A stretch of DNA of 64,000 nucleotides. Source: Glebionis coronaria. Lineage: Eukaryota; Streptophyta; Magnoliopsida; Asterales; Asteraceae. The DNA lies in the NCBI GenBank assembly GCA_025667525.1, contig CM046876.1:84919512-84983511 (forward strand), in the 5' to 3' direction. This document shows, in pieces, positions 22,216 to 34,296 of the stretch. The position numbers and the translations under genes were made by a program. Below the pieces are notes generated by a model, which did no database searches, was not told the origin of the DNA, and worked only from the letters and a program-made list of their open reading frames with translations. Position 1 is the stretch's first letter; every line of letters begins with the position of its first letter.

Positions 22216-23419
22216 CGTTTAAAATTCAGTTCGAACATACCTCGTGAATCAATAAAGATAAGTGATCAAATCATATTGTTGGTACGATCAAGTAAGATGT
22301 TTGGGAGTCCCACTTACATAAAACAATATTATGTATCATAGTTTTTCTATACCTACATTTTGCCAACGAATTTTTATCTAATACAACCTTGGTCAGATAG
22401 CATGACCAAAAAAACCATATAAACTTTGAAACAGTAAGTTAAAGGAGGTCCTTCAGTTAATGTTTAAGTTTGTCTAAAGGGTCAAGATGATCATGTTGTT
22501 AGAATGTTGTTTGGAATACTTTTTATACAACTGATTCACATATCTCCCTAATTCGGATCTTTAATGCATCATTTGATATACCATGTATCGTAAGCCATAA
22601 CATAAAGAGATACAAAAAATGATTAATTATGCGCGTGATCAAGAAAATCCTTCAATCGTTTCCTGTTCTAACCATCACATAACATCTACATCTCAACGCT
22701 TCCTGTTTGAACTACAACACATAACATCTACATCTCAGCAATTCCTATTATGAAAAATCTAATCTAAAATAACAAAAAGTTAAACTAAAAAATCGTAATG
22801 TTATGTTTACAGGATACATTCAGTTAATCACAATTTAAAGATCCGATAATTGCATGGTTAAAGTGTTGTTGCAAGATACATTCAGTTACTCGCAAACCTG
22901 ACATAAAATAAAAGTTAAAAGATATTAGTGTCAATCAAAGAGCATCATCTTGAAAATATTATGTTCTAGAACTGTCCATAAAAGTTGAAAATATTATGAT
23001 AAAAGTTGGAGATAAGCAAATAAACAGACCGGGTAATCTGGAATTGAATTGATATGGGAAACTTGTGACCTGTATTCTAAGTTACCTATATCGTCCTAAA
23101 ATAAGAAACAATGCAAGTATATATAGTTCTTACTTGGGTTTTAGCTCTAGCTCAACACCTTTAAAAGCCAAGATTTTTGTTTTGATGTTGCAGGGGATGT
23201 TTGAAAGGCTAATGTAATGGTGTGTTTAAACGGCTGTTGTAGGCGCATAACATACTTTGAATATACTGCTATCATAATGCAAGATCTTTAGCACCAACTT
23301 TTCAGAAAACATCATGTGATTATCTATACCGAGTCAGCTGAATGAGTGTTGTGAATAATGAGCAAAGAAATCAAGCTACAAATACCGTCTAATTTTTTTA
23401 AGCTGAATTACCATTAAAC
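22216..23419. other. AT-rich DNA without recognised gene
   Basis: About 1.2 kb. Read on the - strand it should hold the C-terminal exons of the kinase relic, but I found no NAF/FISL-type motif or other conserved block. Two similar stretches (CATAACATCTACATCTCA near 22678-22695 and again near 22722-22739) form a short direct repeat, together with CTTCCTGTTTGAAC-like flanks. Confidence 0.4.
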
Positions 23420-23477
23420 TTGTAAGCCCATAGTAATAAACCATATCCTGTTCAAATGTGGTATTTATACCCTTTCA
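23420..23477 (-). pseudogene. CIPK relic, exon remainder left of Athila C
   Basis: Reading - strand from the Athila insertion point, ATGAAAGGGTATAAATACC resembles the (F)KKGYKPP segment that follows EILKDEW at the end of the CIPK kinase domain. It continues the exon that stops at 42094 on the other side of the element. The frame is lost after a few codons. Confidence 0.5.
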
Positions 23478-23482
23478 TGGAC

Positions 23483-25299
23483 TAATAACTGATTTTTACC
23501 TAGAATAAAAATTAAGTTCGTTGAAGTGGTCTAATCGAATTGATTACTGGTTCAAAGTGTGACTCAATTGTTTTTGGTTAAGAAAAATATTTTGTCGTTT
23601 GTAGTAAAAGGAAAGTGCAAAAACTTTAAAGTAAAAGGCAGGTAAGATAAAGCTAAAAGTAATTAATAATAAATGACGAGAAATTAAAAGCAATTAAAGT
23701 AAATAAGGCAAACTTAAAACTATCCTAAAGGCAAACTTAAACTTAAGCTAAAGGCAAGCTTAAAATAAATCTAAGGCAAGTAGACTAAAAGTGCGACTAA
23801 GGAAAAATGCGAGAAAAGTAAAGTTTAAAACTTAAAAACTAAAAACAACTCATTCGGAATAAACCTTCGTTCGGAATAATCACTCGTTCGGAATGTCACC
23901 TTCGTTCGGAATAATTCTTCTTCACTCGGAATAATTACCTCATGCGGAATAAAACACTCATCCGGAATATGTCTTCATCCGGAATAACACGTTCATCCGG
24001 AATAAAGCACCGATGCGGAATAACAAGTCTATCCGTAATAAACCTTTGATCCGGAATAAAGCTTCACTCGGAATAAAATGGTTGGTTCTGAATAACTAGT
24101 TCATGCGGAATAAATTGTTCATCCGGAATAATAGCTTACTCGGAAAAACCTTCACTCGGAATGATTAGTTCATTCGGAATAATCATTTCATTCAGAAAGA
24201 TTGCTTTCTTCGGAATAATTAGTTCATCCGGAATAAACCCTTGATCCGGAATAAAAGCTTTATCCGGAATAAACTGCTGGTTCGGAATGGACCTTGATTC
24301 GGAATAATATGCTTATTCAGAATGACCACCTGATCCGGAATAATCAACTGATCCGGAATATTAACTTGATGCGGAATAAATGACTAATCCCTTCATTCGG
24401 ATTGTATAGCTGGTTTGGAATAATCTGGGCAAACAAATTCGCGAAGAACAAGGAAGGAGATAGGATACGAATTTAAAGAAAACTAATCAAAATCAACCAA
24501 AAGATTAAACCAAAACAACCACTAATGATCTAATAACAATAACCTATCAATCCAAATCAATAAAACTAACAATAATAACCATAATAATCAAAACCCACTT
24601 GATTAAATCAATAAAAACTTAAGAACATGAACATAAACATAAGATTGAATCAACACAAGAAAGGAAGATGAGCGATTAACAAGAAAAGTAAAGATTCAAT
24701 AACAATAAAAGAAAACTTACTTGAATTAAAGGAATTAAAAGTGCAAGACAATTAAGGAAATGACATGAATTTAAATTTCAAGTAATGTAAATGGTGGAGA
24801 ACTAATCTTGTCAAAATTAGCTAACAAAAACAAATGAATCTTAATGATCCTATTTATAGTGGAGGAGGAGAGGATTAGTGGAAGCTTCCTCCTCTCTTTC
24901 TTCTTTCTTTATTTCTCGTTTAGTCCTCGTCTTCTTAATTCTTCGACTTTTGTTTCGGGATTAATAAACTCGTCTTGTAATTTCTTTATTAATTTAGACT
25001 TGAGTTCTTCGGCTTTTATTAAACTTCCGTCTTTGGACTTTTTCTTTGATAAATCTTTAGAATAGGCCTTGGACTTCCGTTCTTTTTGAACTCTTGATTT
25101 CTTGACTTCGTCTTTTGTCTTTTTCTTCGATAAAAGCCCGTGAAAGCCCGTGTTTTCTCCCCTTTTCACATTTTCGTCCTAAATCACAACAAAAACACAA
25201 ACCACGCATAATTCTGACATTTACGACATAAAATACACGTTTTGGCCTGGTTATTATTGTAATTAAGTGGTAAAAGGATGGGTGTTTACACACCTATCA
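23483..25299 (-). repeat. 3' LTR of Athila C
   Basis: 1,817 bp, matching 40259-42093 with roughly 2% difference by eye (not computed). In the sense of the element it begins TGATAGGTGTGTAAAC and ends CAGTTATTA, so the end is not the usual CA. A short Lys/Glu-rich frame at 24909-25169 recurs in the other copy and is probably not a gene. Confidence 0.9.
23853..24432 (-). repeat. CGGAA motif array in the 3' LTR of Athila C
   Basis: About 30 copies of a core (T/C)CGGAATAA, spaced mostly 16-21 bp with non-repeated sequence between. In the element's sense the motif reads TTATTCCG. Confidence 0.9.
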
Positions 25300-27463
25300 A
25301 ATCCCCTACACTTGACCATTGCAATGTCCTCATGCAATGCATTAATTACAAAGCAAAATTACACTTTTCATCACAATCAATCCACATTGGCCTTTACTAA
25401 AGAGATAGAACAAAACAAGTGAAGAAATCAAAAACTCACCTTAAGGTTTTGGAATGTCGTGAATGATTATCATCCTCAAGTTTCACGTTTCTCATACCAA
25501 GCTTAAAAACGAGATCATTGTTATTATAAGTTAGTAAACTAACATGAACTCATGTGGGCCAATTATTTACTTAGACTCCCTTATTCCTAGGTGTATCTCT
25601 TATATTTTATTATTGTCTTGAATGATCACGAGGATACATTGTTGACTTATTTCGATAGTTATTAAGGCTGAAAATAAAGTGGGACGATTTAATCAATAGT
25701 TAGCTAAAGGAAAAAAATCTTTTAAAACTGCTTCTCGGGACCTCATAAAGTTCATATCTTGGCATAACTCGTTTCACGATTTGAGACCTTTCTTGGACCG
25801 ATATTTGGCAGTGAATTCATACTTCAAATCTTGAGAGACGTTCATGAAATAATGGTCTTCTCTTCATAATAGGAATTTCTTCACTTGAAGTTTTGAGAGA
25901 TTCTTCATACTTGGACCACGACTTCTTCATTTTTCTCCAATCTTTATTTTGACTTTGATATACAACGATCCGCCTCCTTTTAGGACTTGGATCTATTTAT
26001 CCTCATACCTTGTTAGGGCCTTTTTGGATAGACTTCTCCATGATCTTTTGGGGAGTATTTGCTTTTCGTCGTGTGTCTCGATCCTTCATATTGATTTTTG
26101 ATAAATGATTCTTCACATCACTTGGGATCTTTAGCAACAAAATGTATCCCTCATGCCTTGTTAGGGCCTTTTCGGACTCGCCAATCTTCGCGTCCCGCTT
26201 CAATAAGTTATGCCTTGGCTATGAACTCTAATCCATACCGAGCAACTTTTAAACGATCTTGGGCCAGAAGCTAAGTAACTTTTTAAATCGTACAACCTTA
26301 TTTATTGCAAGTAAATTTATTAACAAGCGATGGGAGAATAGGCTTATAATCAACTCACATAAATTCACGAAAGAATACCAAACTTATAATTGACTCTATC
26401 ATCTCTCGTTCTCCACAATTTAAAATCTCAGGGAATGAGACTCGTGGATGCTTAGCCTATTAAATCAAAGTTTTGGGTTTTCGAGTCGTCTATAGGATCT
26501 TGCAAATTCTTAGACTTTTTCAAGTTTTGAAATCGCATTTTAAAGTTCCCTTGATAAACGACTCTCTAGTTTCAGTTATAGGAACTTGCGAAAAGTTCTT
26601 GTTCTTAACCCGTGAGAGTTAAGACTTTCGCGTTTTAAAGCTCCTTATATAAAAGCGTAGCAAAACGTGACTTAAACACGTTAAGGATACTAGCTAGATT
26701 AAACTTATATAAGTAAACTCGGGTTGAGTCAAAAGATTCACAACGTTGAAAATTAAAACCACTTTATTAAAATTTATTCTAGTAAAGAAAGAAAATAACT
26801 ATACAAAGGTAAAACTACTAGGCCAAAATAGATCAAAAAATTTGAAAAATGTCGAAAAATTGATTTTCCGGTTAAAATGAGGACAAATACAAGGAAAAGT
26901 CCACTTAACTTCGATAGAAGTCCCCGCCTACACTTGATATAAACATTTTCCTCAATGTTTAAGCATGTGGGAGTAAACTCCCCTACACTTAGGACATTGT
27001 GCACTTTGTTTAAATCTCGTTAAGGAAGAGACAACTAAAGTGATTCCTATTTTAATATTGGAAAATATAAAATAGTGAATCGAAAAGAGTTTAGGATAGA
27101 ACCGAGAAGACAGAAACACGGAATCACGGGTCGTCAAAAATCATCAAGAGTGGATCTTTGAAAGCTCGAATCCCTGAACATGAGAAGAGAGGAAATAGCA
27201 AACACCAACGGGTCTCCCCTACACTTAGGATAAAGATAGCTAAAAGATAGATACTTGGGTTGCCTCCCAAGAAGCGCTTGATTTTTGTTCACCGAGTCGT
27301 GAGCCTGACTCGACCTTGATTAGCATAGGAAGAAGCTTTAAAAACATCCACCTGGATCAAATACATAGTTTTCGTCCATCAAATAGCACAAGCTTAAGGC
27401 GAACAAGGCAAGCCAAAGAAGAGTAGGCAAGGTTCCCTTAAGCAAAGATGGAGCACGGTGGTA
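25300..27463 (-). other. 3' non-coding region of Athila C
   Basis: It starts with the polypurine tract (AAGTGTAGGGGATT on the - strand, 25300-25313) and the hairpin at 25317-25339. About 2 kb is recognisably the same as 46105-48240 of element E, including the conserved GGTTGCCTCCCAAGAAGCGCTTG block (near 27259). Past about 27310 the similarity ends, and unique sequence leads into the end of the acidic ORF. Short open frames here are not conserved between the two copies. Confidence 0.7.
25317..25339 (-). other. Hairpin beside the polypurine tract, Athila C
   Basis: CATTGCAATG, loop TCCT, CATGCAATG: a 9-bp stem with one bulged base, starting 17 nt after the LTR boundary. Counterparts lie at the same distance in elements E and F. 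Confidence 0.6.
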
Positions 27464-27641
27464 TCAAGGGTGAAGAGGTGCAAGCATATCTCCAATAGTT
27501 CCAAAAATCTTTCCTTTTATTTCATCAGATGGATACTGAGATGGCTTGAAAAGTGCAATACCGGGGTCGAACACCTTTTCCTTTATGGGAAAATAGCACT
27601 CAGGCTTAGCAGAATTTGAAGAGGATCCGCTATGAAAATGC
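27464..27641 (-). pseudogene. C-terminal end of Athila C acidic ORF, cut off by element D
   Basis: The frame that reaches the insertion site at 37137 stays open on the other side of element D for about 59 codons, once a single copy of the ACAAC duplication is counted, and ends at the stop at 27464-27466. It contains ECYFPIKEKVFDPGIALF. The continuity shows that the ORF was open when D inserted. No family was recognised. Confidence 0.65.
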
Positions 27642-27646
27642 ACAAC

Positions 27647-30485
27647 TATAAGACTTGTATTTTTCCTGGTATTATTTTATTCTTTTATTCGTGCTTCTTG
27701 AATTTTCCAACGTATTAATATTTCTTGTATTCTTATATGTAAATCCTGAGATCTTGAGAATTTTAATTAAATTATATTTTAATTATTTTTCTGATCGTTA
27801 ATAATATTTTGAGTACTGGTCATTTATTATTTATCGGCAAAGACTATGCCCGTCATCGACCGTAAATCTTCTCGTTATGAAATAAAAGTATTTTTCTTGT
27901 CATTATTTAATTGTTCGTTTTACGGTCATTCTTCGTAAATTTATGATAAACCTTTAAATGTCATTTTTTTATGACGCGTTAGCGTTTATTAAATAATAAG
28001 CCCTCATTTATATATCGAAATATAAATGTTCTCCAAATATCGACGTTTTTATTTTATATTGAGCATTTAATTTTCGTGTTTTACGTCTAACTTTTAAATT
28101 ACGTAACTTTTAAAATATCGGATATTAATAATACCCGCTTTAATCAAAATATAACAAATGTTACATACAAACCTTATCCTTATCTTTTTACCTCATATAG
28201 TGCGTTTTTATCATTACATGTGTATGTTTTAGTAACTAAAATTCAAACTATTAATTTGATGTCTAAGATTTATAAACAACACATATAGGTGGCAGTTATA
28301 CATCATTTGACGAGATAAAAATGACTAATTCATGTATACGTGTTACATGTATACAAACGACACAAACTCTCTGTCGTTGGTCTGCTAGCAGTAATAAGGA
28401 ACAAGAAAGGAGTATGGGTTGATCTTGAAGCCGGGTTTAGAGAAGAAACCATCCTTGGCCAATCTTATACGGTCGTTTCGACTCGCTATGAATCCACTCC
28501 ATTACTCTCAAACCCTTGAAAGCTTATTATCATTCTATATACTCTTGATCAAGCTATAAATGGAGTATGTTACCACATGATCTAAAGGTTCTGAAGAAAC
28601 ACCATCGACTCATTCGTGAGCACTAGATACGCAACACAAAAGATCTACCTAGTTACTGTATTTGAAACATCACAACTCATTTTTACTTCCTTTCCACTGC
28701 TACCTACAAAGGCCACATCTTAAATCCCGATATGACATCTTATTTATCATTGATAACGAAGGAACGCGTACTTGCTCGGATTAGATTTCTGGTGTGAGTT
28801 GTAGGATCATGTTTGCCGATAAAAAGAAAGTCTCTAGTTGATCTTCGTTCGTCTTTGGGTCACAAAATTGGTTACGTACAAGTTTATATTTTGGTGTGCG
28901 TTTAATCACAGCCGTGGTTCCAGTCGGTAGTAATATTCGAGCTTTGGTTTCATAATCGTTGGTATATGGTTTCTTAGCCGCATGTCCGAGTTCGTGTTTT
29001 GGTTCAAGTCTCGAACATATTAAACTTCGTTAGTATGCGTGGTCGTTCCGGTCTTTATTCTCGTGCATCATAGCTCTGAATCACTCGTCTTGTATATACG
29101 ACGTGGAGCTAAGGTATGACCCCATATTAACTTACGAATGTTATTTGTTTTACTCTTCGAATGAGATAAACAGAAAGAAAACAATGGCTTTGTAATATTC
29201 AAATGAGAATGAAGATGTTACGTAAATTTTAATGCAATTAATATAATTTGAATATTTATATGTCTAGTACTTAGATTATTAAACTAAGTACAAATCTATA
29301 TTGTAGATTTGTAAAGTAACACTTTTTTACCCCTGGTTCATCTTATTCTATTCAGAACTAGTCCTAACTATATCTTTGAGAAACCTTTATAAAGCTCGTT
29401 TATTTTCTTAAGTTGTCGTTTATATCTCTAAGACGCGTCACTTTATTTTAGGTCGCCGCTAGAAGCTCCTGGTTCCTCAATTTATCTTATTTCATCGTTT
29501 CACTCGGGTTACTATTATCGTGATCGTTATCTTCGTTTGATATCGCTATCGCTAAGGTGAGTTCATAGCCTCTTTTTACTACTTATACATTTTTCTAAAC
29601 GCGGGGTGAGATTTTAAATGGTGGAACACATTCATTTAAAACTGTATGCTATCCAGAACTTGTATGCTATCCAGAACTTGTATGCTATCCAGATCTTGTA
29701 TGCTTTCCAGAACTTGTATGCTTTCTAGAACTTGATGATTTCCAACATTTTTTCATTATTATTATTGCTTTTAGTCTATAGCCTTAAATTTCCTCTCCTG
29801 ATCATGAACCGTTAATTTACTTGTGTTACTAAGCGCGAATATTGTGGGTGGATCCATCGAGATTGACAATCCCCGTCCCATGTTGCGGTTCTTTAACCAT
29901 GACGCATTTCATTTGTTTATACCTGAGTATTTAGGCTGAATACTCCCTAGAGGAACTTACATTGAGTTAAGCTTCGGTTCATGAACTGAACAACAATAAT
30001 AATAATAGTTTCGGACAATGGTTACTATACATAACCATTTTCCCTATTTACTTGTTTTACAATGAATGCTTGTATTCCACACCTTTACTGCTAAACCTAT
30101 GAATATCACTCAACTTTATGTTGATGATTTTACATGTTTAATCTCAGGTATTATTACTGAGCTTTGCTTGGATGGGAGCCCGCAGGATATTATCGCAGCT
30201 TGGAGATTTCTGTGTTACTTTTTAAAGTTTGGTTTTGGTAAAAGCTGTCAGAAGTTTAACCTATATTTTTTGTAACAACATGTTACAAAACCATGTTTAA
30301 ATAATAGATTTTCCGCTTATCAAACTCTGGGACCTTTGTTTAAAAACTCTGATCTTTTTGTGATGTAATGTATAAGTTTTTATTACGTCAACTTTATGTC
30401 AACAGTATTTCATTGTTTCTTGTACCATGACGTGGAACCCCTTTGCCGCCTACGTGTTTCCTTGCCTGATTTTGGGGGTCTCACA
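27647..30485 (+). repeat. 5' LTR of element D
   Basis: It begins TATAAGACTTG and ends GGGGGTCTCACA, with boundaries set by the target duplication and the primer site. It contains an 18-bp tandem repeat, a splice-donor-like AAGGTGAGTTCATAGCC near 29555 and an acceptor-like AATCTCAG near 30140-30148. No gene lies inside. Confidence 0.9.
29643..29732. repeat. 18-bp tandem repeat in 5' LTR of D, 5 units
   Basis: Five units of TGTATGCTATCCAGAACT with single-base variation. The same five occur in the other LTR at 36294-36383. Confidence 0.93.
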
Positions 30486-30488
30486 GAT

Positions 30489-30500
30489 TGGTATCAGAGC
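30489..30500 (+). other. Primer binding site of element D
   Basis: TGGTATCAGAGC starts three bases after the LTR, the standard initiator tRNA-Met site of chromoviruses. Confidence 0.9.
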
Positions 30501-33500
30501 GATGGTTATAGGGAACTGAGTCGTATTCAAAAACTTAGTCTATAACCGAAAGTTCAAATATTTCATGTTTTAAGTGTCAATCACGGAATCTGCCATTGTT
30601 GTTTGATATCTACGCGGGTAACTCTCTAATCCTTATTATTTACTTTTAATTATCGTTGTAGTATTTCAATTCTTGATTACATTTCGAAATATTACAATAT
30701 CCTCACGACGACAATTATTATCTTTTTTCAAATCCTTTGTGCTTAATGAATTATCATTGAATATCATTGTGATTACATAATCCTTACTTTATTACTTGAA
30801 TTCTTGTTCTTGTGAACTTGATCTTGTTACAATAATTTTAAATTGTTATGGCATTACATACTTGGATTCGGAGCACGTATGCCGCCGACTTTTCATACTC
30901 ACTTTTCTGAGTACTATTGCTATTTCGTTTATGCGTGATACGGCTTACCTCTTATACTCATTCGTTTTGAAACGCCTGTTTTTCTCGACTCATTCTTTTA
31001 CATGTTGTGTGTATTCTCGTGATACCATTGTTTGGGATTAAATAAATGTTACTTTCATTGCTAAACTCCTTTAAGATATCTATTTAGATATCCAAATTGC
31101 TTTCCGACCATTATGATTGGATGTCTTGAAAAAAAAGCCTATAGACCATTGTGTAGCTCAATGTGTCTCCGAAAAAGACTAAAGGCCTTCGTACGAGTCA
31201 CAACATCTTGAAGGGATTTCTTGGAATCGCGTTGAATGATATCGTGGGTTTTTTTAACCACTTGTTGACTTTTTATGTCACTGTTTTACACGACACTCTT
31301 ATATCGATTGAATATTAATTCATTGACCATTCTACGTTTCGACTTCGAATTACAACGTTCGTTGTACCTTGAAAACACCATCGTCATCTTGTAATTCATC
31401 CTCTATTATGCGACGATTGTTTGGAACACGATTGTACTTCTATAAACTTGTATCCTCCCTTTTCATTTAACCTCCTCGCTCTAGGAGTGTGACCCGTTAA
31501 TCTTCCAATTCTTTCTCGATATGTCTTGTGATTTTGGAAAAAAAATCACACTGCCAAGAGACCTTCCTGCATTGCATCTCGAAATCTAAGACACGGATGT
31601 CATGCGTCGTTTTTGAATTCTTAGTTTATCGTTGGCATTCTTGAACCATTTCTATAATGTGTTTTCTTTACATGATTAATTACGGAATTTATTTTTTTTC
31701 GTCTTTATGGAATCCACAAGTCTTGTGTGTACATTAATTCTGGGTTATTATGAAATTTGGATTTAATTTTAAACTGTGTCGAAAAATATACTTTGTACAG
31801 AAACTTTACAGGAAATTTATCAGTGTCGAGAAAATATTTTTATAACTTTAGACATAAAAATATATATTTCTACATGTTGAGACGTCCGTTTAGGACATAA
31901 TATTTTACCAGTAAACATTAAAAAAACAAGCAAGTTACGCTCATTTGGAATTGTATAATTTAAGAACTTATTTTTGCTTAGTTCTAAAATATCATTTTAT
32001 TGACAGATTTAAATGCAAGGGCATTTTCATCCATTTTTATCCGTTTCAAGTCTCTAGTAAAACTGGAAAGTTGTTCAAAACATCGTTTTACATCGAATTG
32101 CATTAGACTTCGAGTCTTAGTATATCATTTAGTGAATCAATTGGTTTGGCCAATCCCAAAAGGTCAAAGTTGACAAAAAAATCAAAGCTGGTAGAAATTT
32201 TGAAATAGGGGTTTTAGGCGTTTTTGAGTTCGTGTGAGCTCGTAAAACTTTAACTAATGACAATTTACCACTTAAAAAAAACATTGATTGCGTTTGAAAA
32301 CGTTTAAAAATAATAACTTTGAGCCCGGCCATACATACATATATTTTGAACTTTTGGAACCAAGTGATTTGCTAAACCGATGATGAACTATATGTTTCGA
32401 AAAATGTGTACATTTTTTTATGCGTCACTATTTACGTGTTAGATTCCTAAACTTTCCTAAAATAGAAACTTTTCGGAGTAGTTGTACTACTCGGAAACTG
32501 ATGCCCTACTTCTTTAAAAGCATATTTATGTCAAATAAATTCCGACATGAACGCATATGGATTCCTTTACCCTTTCTTTTATGCATGACTTAATTGTCAT
32601 TCTAAGTTGTCTTTCTTTGCTTTTATCGTACCACTGATTTGGGCCGAGGTTTGAAGTTCTTGCTTTCATATCGTTCGTTGTCATCTTGACACGTGTCTCA
32701 TGACGATTCCGGCTAAACCTTTTGAAACTTTATCAACTTGTAACCATTTCATTGATTGTCTTGAACTACCCTTTATTACTCTCGTATAACCTACTCGTTA
32801 TTTTATAAACTTAAACTGGTACTGTTTGCGACTTATTTTACAAAATGTTCTACTTGATCTTTACAAAATACATGAATGTTATTCTATAGAGTTATTTGAT
32901 ATTACTGTTACGATGTATTTCACGAATTACTTACTCCCGAGAACATTTCGTAAATTATTTCGATTCCTGTTTTACAAATGGTATTTTATATATTTTTAAT
33001 ATATGACAAGTAATACTGGTTTGGCGAAGCTAAGCATCACATTGCTAGTCCTAAATTATGCATGGCCTGATCACCTATGCATAATTTAGAAGGAGCCATG
33101 TGAGGCTGAATAGTAGTCACCTTAAAATTTTGTTAAAAAAATTATGAAAGCTTTTATGCGTTTTATAAGTAGTACAAGTTCATGACAAATGCACATGTTT
33201 CTTTATTTTTTTTCCTTTCTTGAACGAATTGCGTATTTGCGACTACAATCTATTTTTCTTTACTCAATGAGCTTTTCTTTACTTGTTACCTCATTTTCTT
33301 TCATGATACAAATCTATTTACCGCTCGTCAAGTTAGTGACTATTGATATCGTACTTGGAAGTTCTAATGTTTTTATACTTTCTCCTCGACCAACTTTGTT
33401 TCAGTAAATTTTGGTATACCTTCGAAATGTCTCCGGATGAGAATAACGATTCATGACTGTACATGAATATCGATATCGTATATTCGTCATGATGTGTGTC

Positions 33501-34130
33501 AGACTCTATTTCCTCGAAATTCACCCGTGTAAACCATGTGTTGATTTCTCTCTCTAATTACCAATGTTGTTCATTTTACTTGAATCATACCCAAGTGGCT
33601 AATTAAAAATTTTCTTTGATTCGAAAATTGTTGTGTAGCTTTTATCTTTCAATCGTGTATCGATTACCTAGAAATTTATAGGCCAATGTTGGTGACACCA
33701 ACTTCACTCAAGGAGTGATGACTTGCTATATTCTTTGTTTCTTATTATCTTATTGTCAACGCCTATATTCTATCATGTTCGTTAAGAATTGATACGAATT
33801 TCGTTTTTTTTTCTCAAGCCTTGTATTTTTATGATCAAGAAAATACTTAAGCTGAGTTTGAAAGTAATACCAAATCCTAGACAGACAATTGTGACAACTC
33901 TTATTTTAAATGCCTATATGTAAATCATATCTCTCTTTATTTACTTTTGAAAGGTAGATTGTTATGTTTTATAGTTTGCGCGACTTGCGATTCCTTGTCG
34001 ATTATCAATCTTAACTTAATTTAGCGCAACTTGTCCGTTTAAGCAATTCCTGTGTTCATTCTAACTCTTTATATTTCTTCATACTGAATGCTATTATTTC
34101 AATTCGAGTTTGAAATAATTTTGTAAAGAG
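30501..34130 (+). pseudogene. Decayed internal region of element D
   Basis: About 3.6 kb where Gag-Pol would lie. It is AT-rich, has no frame above about 80 codons, and shows no RT, integrase or protease motif on either strand by eye. It is shorter than the 4.5-6 kb usual for autonomous chromoviruses, so deletions are likely besides point decay. A perfect 13-bp inverted repeat lies at 33051-33089. Confidence 0.6.
33051..33089. repeat. Perfect 13-bp inverted repeat
   Basis: Arms CTAAATTATGCAT (33051-33063) and ATGCATAATTTAG (33077-33089) around a 13-base loop, inside element D. Confidence 0.9.
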
Positions 34131-34280
34131 TTAAGAATCTGAAGCACAGTTGGATTCCAATTGTAAGATTCGCCGTAGGTGCAGAATTTACATGGGAAGC
34201 AATGAGTCAGTTCTAAACTTTCTATTTCCATTTGTTTGCATCTTCTTCCGTCTCCGGTGGAACTCTGGGGACCAGAGTTC
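34131..34280 (+). pseudogene. Chromodomain-end remnant of element D
   Basis: LKHSWIPIVRF (34137-34169), then GAEFTWEAMSQF in another reading (about 34177-34214), match the family pattern LKRSRIPIVKVRW...GPEFTWEREDQF that ends Tekay-type polyproteins. It is the only clear coding remnant of D and gives its superfamily and orientation. The same segment is present, differently decayed, in element A. Confidence 0.65.
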
Positions 34281-34290
34281 CTTTAGGGGG
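34281..34290 (+). other. Polypurine tract of element D
   Basis: CTTTAGGGGG, six bases before the right LTR. Confidence 0.7.
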
Positions 34291-34296
34291 TTCGAC

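Noticed and set aside
24909..25169. Lys-rich 86-residue frame, repeated at 41703-41963 and in part near 45830-45960
   Set aside because: It is conserved only because it lies in the LTRs. Position and frame fit no retrotransposon protein, and the E copy is not open.
30066..31041. Forward frames of 70-81 codons in element D
   Set aside because: No match to Gag-Pol motifs, and the first lies at the LTR end. Chance frames in decayed sequence.
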